Positions 37,873-48,170 of a DNA stretch of 64,000 nucleotides are shown here, in pieces (within the stretch, counting starts at the first letter, position 1; every line of letters begins with the position of its first letter). The stretch comes from Nitrospira lenta. Its GTDB lineage: Bacteria; Nitrospirota; Nitrospiria; Nitrospirales; Nitrospiraceae. The position numbers and the translations under genes were made by a program. The DNA lies in assembly GCA_945865525.1 (NCBI GenBank), contig CAMBDY010000007.1, positions 30,165 to 94,164 of the forward strand, written 5' to 3'. The notes under the pieces are model-generated. The model had not been told where the DNA came from. It did not search any database and saw nothing but the letters and a program-made list of their open reading frames with translations.

Positions 37873-39762
37873 TCAATCTTCAATCGTTGAGATATCGCCA
37901 AGGTCCTGCCCTAGCTCTTTTGCTTTGAGCACCCGCCGCATGATTTTGCCAGACCTAGTTTTGGGGAGCGACGCCACAATGTCGACTTCAGACGGCACAG
38001 CAATTTTCCCCAACTCCTTCAGCACTTGATCCTTGATCGACTGGATCAGTGCGGGGCTTTCCATTTCCCCCTGTTTTAAAATAATAAAGGCTTTAATGGA
38101 CTCGCCGACGAGTTTGTGCGGTTTGCCGATCACCGCGGCTTCCGCCACCGCATGGTGGCTGACTAGCGCGCTTTCCACTTCGGCGGTGCCAAGCCGGTTG
38201 CCGGCCACTTTAATCACATCGTCGGCACGGCCCATGAACCACAAATAGCCGTCTTCATCTTTGTGGCAGATATCGCCGGCGGTGTAGCAGTTCGGAATCG
38301 TGTTCCAGTAGGTTTTGTACCGTTCCGCATCTTTGTAGATGGTACGCATCATCGCGGGCCAGGGTTTCCTGATCACGGCAAAGCCGCCGGTGTTGGCCGG
38401 AAGGCTGTTGCCCTGGCTGTCCACCACATCGGCTTCGATGCCGAGGAAGGCGCGAGTGGCGGAGCCTGGCTTCAAGGGGACGGTCGGCAGTGGAGTAATC
38501 ATGATGGACCCGGTTTCGGTCTGCCACCAAGTATCCATGATTGGTTTGTCCCCCCCAGTCGCGCGGTGGAACCATTCCCAGGCTTCCGGATTGATCGGCT
38601 CGCCCACGCTGCCCAGAATACGGAGAGTGGAGCGATCGTATTTCTTAGGCCAGTCTTCGCCATAGCGCATGAGCAGGCGAATAGCGGTGGGCGTCGTATA
38701 GAAAATCGAGACGCCGTAGCGTTCAATGAGATCCCACCAGCGGCCAGGGTTGGGATAGTCTGGTTTACCCTCAGCGGTCACGATCGTTGCGCCGTTTAGG
38801 AGGGGACCATAGACAATGTAGCTGTGGCCTGTGACCCAGCCTGGGTCTGCAACACAAAAATAGACATCATCATCTTTAAGGTCGAAGACGTATTTGGTAG
38901 TGATGTAGGTCCCGACCATATAGCCACCATGGACATGGACTACGCCCTTCGGCTTGCCGGTGGTGCCGGAGGTATAGAGGATGTAGAGGGGATGTTCGGC
39001 GTCGAGATGTTCGGCTTCGCAGACCGCTTTCTCAGCTTTTAGCCAATCGTGCCAGTCGATTTCCTTCGGCGTGGTTAAGGCCAGTGCTGGAGTCTGCCTC
39101 CGTAAGACTACGAGATGTTCGACGGTGGGGGAGTTGGCGACGGCTTGGTCAACCACCGACTTGAGGTCGAAGACCTTACCACGGTCGAACCCGACGTCGG
39201 CTGTAATGACCAGTTTGGCTTCTGCATCTTGAATGCGGTTTGCGAGGGCCGGGGCGCTGAATCCCGAATAGACCACACTGTGAATGACGCCGATACGGGC
39301 GCAAGCGAGCATGGCGACGATCTGTTCGGGAACCTTCGGCAGGTAGATCGTGACTCGGTCGCCCTTCTGGAGCCCCAGTTTCTTGAGCGCATTGGCGCAG
39401 CGATTAACTTGCCGATAGAGTTCGCCGTAGGTGATGATCCGTTCCTGGTCGTTTTCACCCACCCAGATGATGGCAACTTTGTTCTTGCGCCAGGTTTTGA
39501 CGTGACGGTCTAAACAGTTATAGGTAATATTGCAGGTGGCGCTAACGAACCACTTGGCCCAGGGATAGTTCCATTCCAGCACCTTGGTCCAGGGGGAGAA
39601 CCATTCGAGTTCCGAGGCGACGCGGCTCCAGAAGCCTTCCGGGTCTGCAATCGACTGTTTGTAGGCGCTCTCGTAGTCCTGAATATAGGCGGCGGCTTTG
39701 GTGCGAGGGGTCGGCTGGTAGACGCGGCTTTCTTTCAGGAGAGTGTCGATGTTCTCTGACAT
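37873..39762 (-). CDS. acs: Acetyl-CoA synthetase
   Basis: YTSGTTGKPKGVVHVHGGY, WWQTETGSIMITPLP, KTRSGKIMRRVLKA. Confidence 0.96.
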   Translation of the reverse strand: MSENIDTLLKESRVYQPTPRTKAAAYIQDYESAYKQSIADPEGFWSRVASELEWFSPWTKVLEWNYPWAKWFVSATCNITYNCLDRHVKTWRKNKVAIIWVGENDQERIITYGELYRQVNRCANALKKLGLQKGDRVTIYLPKVPEQIVAMLACARIGVIHSVVYSGFSAPALANRIQDAEAKLVITADVGFDRGKVFDLKSVVDQAVANSPTVEHLVVLRRQTPALALTTPKEIDWHDWLKAEKAVCEAEHLDAEHPLYILYTSGTTGKPKGVVHVHGGYMVGTYITTKYVFDLKDDDVYFCVADPGWVTGHSYIVYGPLLNGATIVTAEGKPDYPNPGRWWDLIERYGVSIFYTTPTAIRLLMRYGEDWPKKYDRSTLRILGSVGEPINPEAWEWFHRATGGDKPIMDTWWQTETGSIMITPLPTVPLKPGSATRAFLGIEADVVDSQGNSLPANTGGFAVIRKPWPAMMRTIYKDAERYKTYWNTIPNCYTAGDICHKDEDGYLWFMGRADDVIKVAGNRLGTAEVESALVSHHAVAEAAVIGKPHKLVGESIKAFIILKQGEMESPALIQSIKDQVLKELGKIAVPSEVDIVASLPKTRSGKIMRRVLKAKELGQDLGDISTIED

Positions 39763-39846
39763 GATGCAATAACTCCTTTATCGAGGTGCTGCCCCCCCCT
39801 CTCCAGCCTTGCTTTCAAAACCCGTGAAGCCTATTTCGTGGGCGAG

Positions 39847-39874
39847 AAGAGCGTATGGCTCATGGCTGATAGCT
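39847..39874 (+). repeat. Heptad-repeat half element, related to 8094
   Basis: AAGAGCG|TATGGCT|CATGGCT|GATAGCT. Confidence 0.75.
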
Positions 39875-40085
39875 GAAATCAAAACGCCCCGATTGACTTC
39901 GGACCCCCATGCTAGTGGCGACAGCGCTTTTCTTCGGACGAGATACGAATGACGGGCAAAGCGTTGGGCCATTATGCTGAAGGGCCAGTAATAACTCAAC
40001 TGTGACGCTGGTGTGGGTCTCAGTCCGCCGTTTCTTGACAGTCAATCAGAGGCGAGAGTAGGCTCGCTCCATTCCACACCACACA

Positions 40086-41486
40086 ATGAGGCCGGTGCAA
40101 TTTATGCTGTCGATCCTATCCCGACCATCCTTCTTTTTTGTACTGCTTGCCGCTTCGCTGATCGTGCTGCTCTGTCCCGTACCCTCGTCTGCCCAAGTGG
40201 GGAAGCCGGAGGGGCTCTATTATAAGTCGTGGGCTATTGTCATCGGGGTTGAGAACTACCTGCTGGCTCCGAAAATCCCCGGCGCGATCGAGGATGCCAA
40301 GGCTATGGCTCAAACCTTCCGCCAACTGGGATTTGACGAGGTCGTTGAGCTCTACGACAAGGATGTAAGTTTCCGCCGTTTGCAGCAGACCCTTTCGGAT
40401 TTCCTGCCCCGCAAGGTCGGTCGGTACGATCGGCTCGTGCTCTATTTCGTAGGCCATGCAGGCGTTACGCAGGATCTGGCCGGCAAGGAACTTGGGTACC
40501 TCGTCCCCTGGGATGCGCAGATCGGGAACGTGTCTAAGTCGGTGACGTTTGAACAGTTAAAAGAGTTCAGCCGGCGAAGTGCCTCCAAACATACCCTTTT
40601 CCTGGTAAATGCCGCCGTGCGCGGGTGGGAGGTGAGTACGGCTCAGCCCCTGTTGCTCGAAGGACGATTGGCACCGGAAGAGGATACGGATCGGCGAGCT
40701 GTGCAAGTGTTGACGGCGGGAGATAAGGGCGAGCCCTTGAGCCAAGAAGAGGGGAAGAGTCTGTTTGTGCAGATCTTGGTAAAGGGGCTGGCTGGTCAGG
40801 CGGATCGGAATAACAATGGCTGGCTCATGGCCTCAGAAGTCGGGGATTATGTGAAGCAGCAAGTTCTGGAACGGTCGAAGGGAGCCCAGCATCCCCTCTT
40901 TGCGCAGCTGGAAGGGGATGGGGATACGGTGTTGATTGAGGGACGAAAGTCCGCGTTTGTCTTAGGGGCAGGGCCCCAGTCTCCGGCTGAACGGCGGGCG
41001 GCGGCCAAGACGCAATATGAACTGGCCTTCGCGCTACTTAAAACGGGGAAGCCGGCGGAGGAGGCGTTAGAGCGGCTGAACAACGCATTGGGATACGATC
41101 CTACGTTCGGTGATGCCTACGTGCTCAAGAGCTATGTGTTGTTAGAAGTCCTGCCGAGTCTTGACGGCGCCTTGTCCTCGGCGAAGCTGGCGGTGCAGTA
41201 TGCACCAACAAATCCAGACTCCCAGTATACGCTCGGGTTGATTTACGAAAAGCGCGGGCAGTTTGCCGAGGCGGAGCGTGCGATGCGGGAGGCGTTGGGA
41301 GTCAATCCCAACTATGTGGATGTCTATTTCTCGCTCGGCCTTCTCTATGCTGACGCGATGAAGGATCAACCGAAATCGGTTGAGGCCTTCACTCGCTACC
41401 TCGAACTCGGGGGGAACCACGCCCGTGCCGTAGCTGCCGTGGCACAGTCACGCTCCTCCGCGCCTATCCCGCTCTCCAAACCGTAG
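40086..41486 (+). CDS. Secreted caspase-like (peptidase C14-like) protein with TPRs, catalytic Cys missing
   Basis: WAIVIGVENYLLAPKIPGAIEDAKAMAQTF, LYFVGHAG, GYLVPWDA, LFLVNAAVRGW; C-terminal TPRs. Confidence 0.85.
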   Translation: MRPVQFMLSILSRPSFFFVLLAASLIVLLCPVPSSAQVGKPEGLYYKSWAIVIGVENYLLAPKIPGAIEDAKAMAQTFRQLGFDEVVELYDKDVSFRRLQQTLSDFLPRKVGRYDRLVLYFVGHAGVTQDLAGKELGYLVPWDAQIGNVSKSVTFEQLKEFSRRSASKHTLFLVNAAVRGWEVSTAQPLLLEGRLAPEEDTDRRAVQVLTAGDKGEPLSQEEGKSLFVQILVKGLAGQADRNNNGWLMASEVGDYVKQQVLERSKGAQHPLFAQLEGDGDTVLIEGRKSAFVLGAGPQSPAERRAAAKTQYELAFALLKTGKPAEEALERLNNALGYDPTFGDAYVLKSYVLLEVLPSLDGALSSAKLAVQYAPTNPDSQYTLGLIYEKRGQFAEAERAMREALGVNPNYVDVYFSLGLLYADAMKDQPKSVEAFTRYLELGGNHARAVAAVAQSRSSAPIPLSKP

Positions 41487-41521
41487 CGGCTGTGAAGAAA
41501 TCGCTACGTGCGGAGTCCTGG

Positions 41522-41692
41522 TCAGGGCTTTTCTCCGCCTTTGAGATACCCCAGCCCAATTTTAACCGCTTTGCGTGTAATTTCTGGCCACCGGACTTGG
41601 GGGTATTCCGCAAGAATTGCAGCGGCTTTGGGGTCTTGCACTTCCATGTTCAGAATTTTAATAATACCGTCATTAATCTGAATGTCTGCCAC
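41522..41692 (-). CDS. Small conserved-looking protein, unknown
   Basis: GTG start with AGGAGAG SD; VADIQINDGIIKILNMEVQDPKAAAILAEYPQVRWPEITRKAVKIGLGYLKGGEKP. Confidence 0.55.
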   Translation of the reverse strand: MADIQINDGIIKILNMEVQDPKAAAILAEYPQVRWPEITRKAVKIGLGYLKGGEKP

Positions 41693-41862
41693 GGGTACTC
41701 TCCTTATTCCAGTGAGACGGTCAGCCTCCGCCCGCAAGTTCTTTGACTGGCTGAGGGGCTCATGCTAGCATGAACATACGTAAATTCTCGAGCATTTGTC
41801 TCAGGTATCTGTTACTGGTACGCCGTCATTTTGCGAGTGACCATTACCAAGGAGGCCGGCAC

Positions 41863-42429
41863 ATGAATAGGGCATTAGGGTTTAAGTCGAGCGTGGTTGG
41901 GAGCGGAGTGGCAATTGCCCTGATGATTGGACTTGTTGCTTGTGGCGGCCCTCCACAATGGGTGAAGCAGGGATCTGGAGCGTTTAACGAGAAAGACAGC
42001 AAGGCCTTTTATGGCGTCGGGTCCGTGGTCGGTGTTCGGAACGAGCCGTTGGCCTGGGATGCAGCGGAGAACCGCGCCCGCGCTGAAATCGCAAAAACCT
42101 TTGAAACGTATACTGGCTATTTGATGCGGGACTTCGCTGCCTCCACGACGGCTGCAGACTTTACCAAGAATACAGAAGAGCAGAGCGTCGAGCGGGCTAT
42201 TAAGACGATAACCACCGCGACCCTCAGCGGCGTGCGTTCTATCGACCGCTACAAGGATGAGAAGACGAACACGTACTATGCATTGACTAGGCTGAGCCTT
42301 CAGGAGATGAAGAATAATCTTGAGCAGGCGAAAGAACTCAATTCACAGGTTCGGGACTACGTCAAAAAGAACGCCGATAAACTGTTCGATCGGCTTGAGA
42401 AAGAAGAAGACAGGCGGGCGCCTAAGTAA
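41863..42429 (+). CDS. LPP20-like lipoprotein
   Basis: GLVAC lipobox, PQWVKQGSGAF...FYGVGSV; SD AAGGAGG upstream of ATG 41863. Confidence 0.75.
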   Translation: MNRALGFKSSVVGSGVAIALMIGLVACGGPPQWVKQGSGAFNEKDSKAFYGVGSVVGVRNEPLAWDAAENRARAEIAKTFETYTGYLMRDFAASTTAADFTKNTEEQSVERAIKTITTATLSGVRSIDRYKDEKTNTYYALTRLSLQEMKNNLEQAKELNSQVRDYVKKNADKLFDRLEKEEDRRAPK

Positions 42430-42480
42430 GGACTCCAGTTTGATCAATCGTCGATGGATGTATTGGCTAGGAGGTATCGT

Positions 42481-43092
42481 GTGACCATGATGAATCGAGG
42501 GCGAATTGGGCTCGTTGCGCTGACGCTGTTGTCGCTGGCTGCCTGTGCACAAGAGACGAAAGTTACCAGAATCGACGCTGGAGTCGTAACGGATCTGAGC
42601 GGTCGTTGGAACGATACCGATTCTAAAATGGTTGCGGAGTCCATGATCAAAGAGGCGCTGGAGTATCCCTGGCTCAACAACTTCGCGAGTTCGAAGCGCC
42701 GCCAGCCGGTTGTCGTGGTCGGGGCCATTCAGAATAGCAGTCACGAACATATCAACGTCGGCACGTTCGTGACGGATCTCGAACGTGAGCTTACTAACTC
42801 CCAGAAAGTAACGTTTGTGGCAGGCAAGGGTACTCGCGAGGAGCTTCGCACCGAGCGCAAAGAGCAAGCAATGTATGCGCGCGAGGATACACAGAAAGGC
42901 CCTGGCAAAGAGATTGGTGCCGATTATATGATGAAGGGTACGATTGCTACGATCCTCGATGAGGCCGGAGGGACAAAGGCGGTGTTCTATCAGATCGATT
43001 TACAGATGATCGATTTGGAGAGTAATGCCAAGGTCTGGTATGGTCAAAAGAAGATCAAGAAAGTCATCGAAAAGAAGCGGTCCATTTTTTAG
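42481..43092 (+). CDS. LpoB-like lipoprotein (penicillin-binding protein activator family)
   Basis: SLAAC lipobox, DLSGRWNDTDSKMVAESMI, VVVVGAIQNSSHEHINVGTFVTDLEREL; SD AGGAGG. Confidence 0.85.
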   Translation: MTMMNRGRIGLVALTLLSLAACAQETKVTRIDAGVVTDLSGRWNDTDSKMVAESMIKEALEYPWLNNFASSKRRQPVVVVGAIQNSSHEHINVGTFVTDLERELTNSQKVTFVAGKGTREELRTERKEQAMYAREDTQKGPGKEIGADYMMKGTIATILDEAGGTKAVFYQIDLQMIDLESNAKVWYGQKKIKKVIEKKRSIF

Positions 43093-43101
43093 GTTTCACG
43101 A

Positions 43102-44670
43102 GTGCCGCTGAGTCATCTTTTGTCACGCCCCACGGCCGTTCTGTCGGTACGGTGGGGCGCTGTTGTCTTCACCGGATTTCTCCCTGCCCTGCTAGCTCTA
43201 CTGTTGTTGGCCGGTTGCGGCCCCTCTGTGAATCGGTACCTCCTCATTGAAACAAGTCTTCGCGCCCACGACCCTAAAGGCGCCGATGTGATTCTCCAGC
43301 AGGTTGAAAAAGAATATGGTGAAAAAAATCTGGTGCTCTATGGTATGGATCGAGGGATGATCCTTCAACTGGCCGGCGACTATCAGCAGAGCAACGCCGT
43401 CTTAGAGGGGGCTGAGGAGGAACTGGATCGTCTCTACACAAGCAAGATTCGAACGGAAACCCTTGCGTTCCTGACGAACGATACGGCCTTGCCGTATGTG
43501 GGCGAGCCCTATGAACAAGTCTTGCTCAATGTGCTCAAGGCCCTTAACTATGCACAGCTAGGTGAGTGGCAAGGGGCGCTGGTTGAATCTCGCCGTATTG
43601 ACCATCGGCTCAATGTGTTATCCGATCAAGCCAGCGCGGCGAATGCCTATCGGGATGACGGCTTCGCACGGTATCTGAGCGGGATTTTCTATGAGAGTAC
43701 CGGGGATGTGAATAATGCGTTCATCGCTTATCGAAATGCTTATAAGATATTCCAGACGACCCGCGGATGGTCGCAGGTGGCTGTTCCCTCTCAGCTACGG
43801 ATCGATTTACTACGAACGGCTGAGGCGCTACAGTTCACCCAAGATCTGGCCACGTATCAACAAGCGTTTCCTGAGACTAAGTGGGAGACTCAGGAGGTGT
43901 TACAACCGCTCGCTCACGTTGTCGTGATTAGCTATAATGGCCTCGCGCCTTTCAAGGAAGACCAGTTTTTTGATCTGCCCATCAGCCTTGATGCGCTTCA
44001 ATTGATGCGCCTCAATCGACAGAGAAAGGCTAGTGCCTTGGATGCAAAAAAGACTACCGCCAACAACACGCAGATCTCAAGGGCAAAGGGCCAAAAGCAA
44101 CGTTCGCAACAGATTGAGGACAGTGTCGAGGATAGTGTCTTGGATGGGCTCGGTGGACAGGTGGTGCGCGTGGCGTTACCACGGCTCGTCTCGCAGAAGA
44201 CACTGGTGCCGATCGATCCGGTGAGTCTTATTGGGGAGAATGGCGTGAGGGTAACGGTGAATATGGAATTGGCGCATGACGGGACGGCGTTGGCCGAGAA
44301 AGCGTTGTCGGAGCGGATGGCGAGTATCACCGTCAAGGCCCTCTCGCGTGCCGCAACGAAGCTTGCGCTGGCCGAGATTGCCGCACTTGGGGCACAGGCT
44401 GCAGCCGGAAAAGATGCGGGGCCCTTGGTTGGTCTTCTCGTGGGGGGGCTGGCGAAAGCACTAGCGAGGGCTTCGGAAAAAGCAGACAAACGAAGCTGGC
44501 AAACTTTGCCAGATGAAATTCATCTCGCGCGTGTTTGGGTTCCGGCTGGCTCCTACCAGGTGCAGAGTCAGCCAGCCGGGTCCAATGACCCGCTGAGGCC
44601 ACAAACTATGCGGACCCTGTCGCTTAGGCCAGGCGAGACCACCGTACTCATTCAACGGGTGATACCATGA
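43102..44670 (+). CDS. COG3014-like lipoprotein
   Basis: LLAGC lipobox; AYRDDGFARYLSGIFYESTGDVNNAFIAYRNAY; follows LpoB-like gene. Confidence 0.78.
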   Translation: MPLSHLLSRPTAVLSVRWGAVVFTGFLPALLALLLLAGCGPSVNRYLLIETSLRAHDPKGADVILQQVEKEYGEKNLVLYGMDRGMILQLAGDYQQSNAVLEGAEEELDRLYTSKIRTETLAFLTNDTALPYVGEPYEQVLLNVLKALNYAQLGEWQGALVESRRIDHRLNVLSDQASAANAYRDDGFARYLSGIFYESTGDVNNAFIAYRNAYKIFQTTRGWSQVAVPSQLRIDLLRTAEALQFTQDLATYQQAFPETKWETQEVLQPLAHVVVISYNGLAPFKEDQFFDLPISLDALQLMRLNRQRKASALDAKKTTANNTQISRAKGQKQRSQQIEDSVEDSVLDGLGGQVVRVALPRLVSQKTLVPIDPVSLIGENGVRVTVNMELAHDGTALAEKALSERMASITVKALSRAATKLALAEIAALGAQAAAGKDAGPLVGLLVGGLAKALARASEKADKRSWQTLPDEIHLARVWVPAGSYQVQSQPAGSNDPLRPQTMRTLSLRPGETTVLIQRVIP

Positions 44671-45803
44671 TCAACCGACTTCTGGAGATGAAGAACGTCG
44701 TCCTAGTCCTCTCTACCATTGGCGCACTTTCCGGCTGTGGAGGGTTGGGAGACCAGATGAAGCCTGACTGGATCGATGGAGTCAGTGCCGCCTATCCATC
44801 GGGACAATATCTCCTTGGCGTCGGACAGGCGGAGAGTCGTACGGTCGCTGAAGGCCATGCGTATGTAGCCGTGGCCCGTATTTTTAAAGCGGAGATCAGC
44901 GCGCACGCGAAGGATTGGGAGTCGTATTTCTTGATTGAGCAGCGAGGACAGAGCAGCGCAGAGCGACGATTGACGCTCGAAAATCTCACGCGCGTGTCGA
45001 CTGACAAAGTGTTGGAGAATGTTCGGATCGTTGATCGGTGGATGGATCGGGAGAAGAAACTTCATTATGCCTTGGCGGGGATGCATCGGCCTCAGGCCGA
45101 GACTGCGTTTCTGGAGAAGATTACGGAGTTAGATCGATTGATCAACGACGATGTCGTGGCGGCCCACCGCGCTTCCGAGAAGCTCGCCAAAGTGAGAGCC
45201 TTGCGGCAGGCTACCAGAAACCTAGTGCTGCGGGAGACCTATAATGCCGACCTTCGCGTAATTCGTCCAAGCGGCCAGGGCACCGCCTCCTCCTATCGCG
45301 TTAGCGAACTGACCCGTGAGCTCGAACAGTTTCTCTCGGCGAATTTGGTGCTGGCAGTTGCGGTGACCGGCGATCAGGTTGAGACGGCGCAACGGGCTTT
45401 GACAGAAGGACTACTGAAGGCAGGCTTGCAAGTGACGAGTCAACCTTGGAGTGGAGAGCGTTCGCTCGGGAGCGATTCCAGCATGCCTCTTCCGGAGTTG
45501 TTGCTGCGGGGTGTTGTGCGGTTCTGGTCGATTGATGTGCACGATCCGCAATTCAAGTACGTGCGGTGGTGTAGCGACTTTGAAGTCGTCGATTTGACCA
45601 GCCAGCGGGTGGTCGGTGCCCTGTCGAAGGGCGGGAAGGAAGGCCATTTGTCGGAGGGTGAGGCGACTGCGAAGGCGGTGCGTGTCATGCAGCAAGATTT
45701 TTCTACTGATGTGGCGAAGGCCATTGCGGCGCATGTCTATGGAGAGTTGGAATTGTCGGTGCAGACGAGCCAGCCTGCAGGATGTCTAAGAGCGGCTCAG
45801 TGA
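44667..45803 (+). CDS. LPP20-like lipoprotein
   Basis: ALSGC lipobox, PDWIDGVSAAYPSGQYLLGVGQAES; overlaps previous CDS by 4 nt. Confidence 0.75.
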   Translation: MINRLLEMKNVVLVLSTIGALSGCGGLGDQMKPDWIDGVSAAYPSGQYLLGVGQAESRTVAEGHAYVAVARIFKAEISAHAKDWESYFLIEQRGQSSAERRLTLENLTRVSTDKVLENVRIVDRWMDREKKLHYALAGMHRPQAETAFLEKITELDRLINDDVVAAHRASEKLAKVRALRQATRNLVLRETYNADLRVIRPSGQGTASSYRVSELTRELEQFLSANLVLAVAVTGDQVETAQRALTEGLLKAGLQVTSQPWSGERSLGSDSSMPLPELLLRGVVRFWSIDVHDPQFKYVRWCSDFEVVDLTSQRVVGALSKGGKEGHLSEGEATAKAVRVMQQDFSTDVAKAIAAHVYGELELSVQTSQPAGCLRAAQ

Positions 45804-45875
45804 CTGACTCAAAGTTGACACCGTTTTGTTCAATCAGGGCAACTTGGTCGACAGGTCAGTACGGAAGAGACAGAG

Positions 45876-46601
45876 TTAGCGGCATTGATAGTCGGCAATG
45901 AGCGAGTCGATGGCGGTTTCCCAATCAGCGGCTACCTGCTTGAGCGAGAGGGCTTTTACGGTCCGTGGCCCTGGTGTTCGGCTTTCGCGCGTGAGCATCG
46001 CGAGGGCTTGTTGGACGTTGTTCTGGGCTAACGAGAGGCTTCCGCAGATTCCGGAGGAGACGGGTAGTTGGCCTCCAGCTCGGCGAAAGAGGGCCATGGC
46101 GCGATAGCTATGTTCCTGTGAACGGAAGAGGGCGTCTGCTCCTTGAAACAGGCGCATAGCCGAGCCATCCTCCTGATGGGTTTTGGCCAGAAATTTGGCC
46201 ACGAGTGCCGCACGGCCCATGGTGATGGCGGCGCCTTCTGGGTCGTCACTTGCCATTGCTTCTTCTGCTTTTTCCTGCAAGCGATCCATTTCCGCTTCAT
46301 TGCCGATCACTTGCGCGGTGGCCAGATTTGCGGTCATGAGCGTCGTCATACAACAGAGAGCGAACAGCCGCCGTAGGGTGGCAAGGTTGGTGGGGGGTGC
46401 TCCTGTCACGAGTGGATCCCTTCGAGTAGTCACGGGTGAACGACGTCGGCTCACTGTACTGAACGTATATCGGTTGGTGCAAGTTGCAAGCCTGGGAGAG
46501 CGATCAGTATAATCCCGCGACAGTCGCCACCCGAGAAGACTACAGGGGCAATAAAGGAGGGTACGCGTGCAATATTGGGTAAAAATCGTGTTTGTCGACA
46601 A
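45876..46601 (-). CDS. Hypothetical protein
   Basis: 241-aa ORF; true start probably internal. Confidence 0.5.
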   Translation of the reverse strand: MSTNTIFTQYCTRTLLYCPCSLLGWRLSRDYTDRSPRLATCTNRYTFSTVSRRRSPVTTRRDPLVTGAPPTNLATLRRLFALCCMTTLMTANLATAQVIGNEAEMDRLQEKAEEAMASDDPEGAAITMGRAALVAKFLAKTHQEDGSAMRLFQGADALFRSQEHSYRAMALFRRAGGQLPVSSGICGSLSLAQNNVQQALAMLTRESRTPGPRTVKALSLKQVAADWETAIDSLIADYQCR

Positions 46602-46761
46602 TCAGGAACTCCTGGTCAAGGATGCAATCCGCCATACCATCAGTGACGATATGGAAGTGCTGGAGGTGGATTCGGCAAAGGAAGTCATCATCGTTCCGAT
46701 GAGACAGATCAAATACCTTGCGTGCGATGCGACGGTGTTCGCCACGAAGAAGCCTGCCTAG
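46567..46761 (+). CDS. Hypothetical small protein
   Basis: 64 aa, GTG start preceded by AAAGGAGG; overlaps 5' part of the opposite ORF. Confidence 0.55.
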   Translation: MQYWVKIVFVDNQELLVKDAIRHTISDDMEVLEVDSAKEVIIVPMRQIKYLACDATVFATKKPA

Positions 46762-46845
46762 GGCTTGTCCGTTAAGAGTTTTTGCCCAAGGCGTCGGGCT
46801 AATCAGACCATGCCGGTCGATCGATCGGCTGGATTGAGCAACATA

Positions 46846-48039
46846 ATGACTATTCATAATGACAGTCCACGCGGTCAGGTCCGGCTCGCCCCCGCGCGCG
46901 CGGTTGGGGTGCCGGGGCATCTTTGGATCTATGCAGGCTATGTCGCCTCGGTCAGCGGCGAACCGGTTGCCGGCGATGTGGTGGATGTCCTGGCGCCGAA
47001 TGGGCGATTTATCGCGCGCGGGCTCTACAATCCCGCCTCCAAGATACGCGTGCGGATCATAACCTCTGAGAATGAACCAATCACGGAACAGTTTTGGAAA
47101 AGCCGTGTCGCACAGGCAGTCCGGCTGCGGCAGAAGATTGTCACGGGGACGAACGCCTACCGCCTCGTCTATGGAGAAGCGGATCATCTTCCTGGTTTGA
47201 TTGTGGATCGCTACGACGATGTCCTGGTCATGCAGACCCTCTCTGTCGGCATGGACCTCCGGAAGGACCTATTGGCCAATCTTTTATGTCAGGAATCAGG
47301 AGCCACACGGGTCTATCTGCGCAATGACGCGAAGAGTCGTGTTTTAGAAGGGCTACCATTGGAGCGAGGGTTCCTTCGAGGAGGCGGCACGACGACGGTC
47401 GAGGTGTATGAGGGAACGGCCAGATTCCTCGTCGATATCGAGCGGGGGCAGAAGACTGGCTGGTTTTGCGATCAGAGGGAGAATCGATTGGTGGCGGCAC
47501 GGTTCGCAGCTGGCGCGGAGGTGCTGGAGGTGTTTGCCCATACCGGTGCCTTTGGGATCCATGCGGCACTCGCGGGAGCCAAGTCGGTCGAGGGGCTGGA
47601 TGTGAGCGAGGAGGCCCTCGTCCTCGCGCGCAGCCATGCGGCCTTGAACAAGGTCGAGGACCGTTGTCTCTATCGTATGGCGGATGCATTTGAGGAGATG
47701 CGAACGCTGGAACGGGCTGAACGCCGCTACGACTTGGTGTTACTCGATCCCCCTGCTTTTGCGCGTAGTAAACAGGCTGTGCCTCGCGCCTTGGCCGGAT
47801 ACAAAGATGTCAATCTTCTCGGAATGAAGCTCACGAAGCCGGAAGGGGTTCTGGTCACGAGTTCTTGCTCGCACCATGTCACGGAGCAGGAATTATGGAC
47901 GGGAATTCGGCTGGCCGCGCGAGATGCGAAACGGCAGGTTCGTCTACTTGAACAACGTGGACAGGCCAGCGACCATCCCATTCTCGCTACCATGCCGGAA
48001 ACCCGCTATCTGAAGTGTTTTATTCTACAGGTATTGTGA
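46846..48039 (+). CDS. RlmI-like class I rRNA methyltransferase
   Basis: PUA-like N-terminus, GWFCDQRENRL, VLEVFAHTGAFGIHAA, DLVLLDPPAFARSK; start set at ATG 46846. Confidence 0.88.
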   Translation: MTIHNDSPRGQVRLAPARAVGVPGHLWIYAGYVASVSGEPVAGDVVDVLAPNGRFIARGLYNPASKIRVRIITSENEPITEQFWKSRVAQAVRLRQKIVTGTNAYRLVYGEADHLPGLIVDRYDDVLVMQTLSVGMDLRKDLLANLLCQESGATRVYLRNDAKSRVLEGLPLERGFLRGGGTTTVEVYEGTARFLVDIERGQKTGWFCDQRENRLVAARFAAGAEVLEVFAHTGAFGIHAALAGAKSVEGLDVSEEALVLARSHAALNKVEDRCLYRMADAFEEMRTLERAERRYDLVLLDPPAFARSKQAVPRALAGYKDVNLLGMKLTKPEGVLVTSSCSHHVTEQELWTGIRLAARDAKRQVRLLEQRGQASDHPILATMPETRYLKCFILQVL

Positions 48040-48170
48040 GCAAGACAAACAAGATTTGCGCGTGAGGTGCCCCTCAAAGGCCCAAGACTGGAGTGTAAAA
48101 TTCCGAAGACTTCAGTTTGTCTCACTCGTCCTACTTTTTGCGTATCGTCGGGTAAGTCTTGCGGGAATAA

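Noticed and set aside
48036-48125. GTGAGCAAGACAAAC facing GTTTGTCTCAC after the RlmI-like gene
   Set aside because: Inverted similarity but no heptad phasing and an internal mismatch; only a weak terminator candidate.
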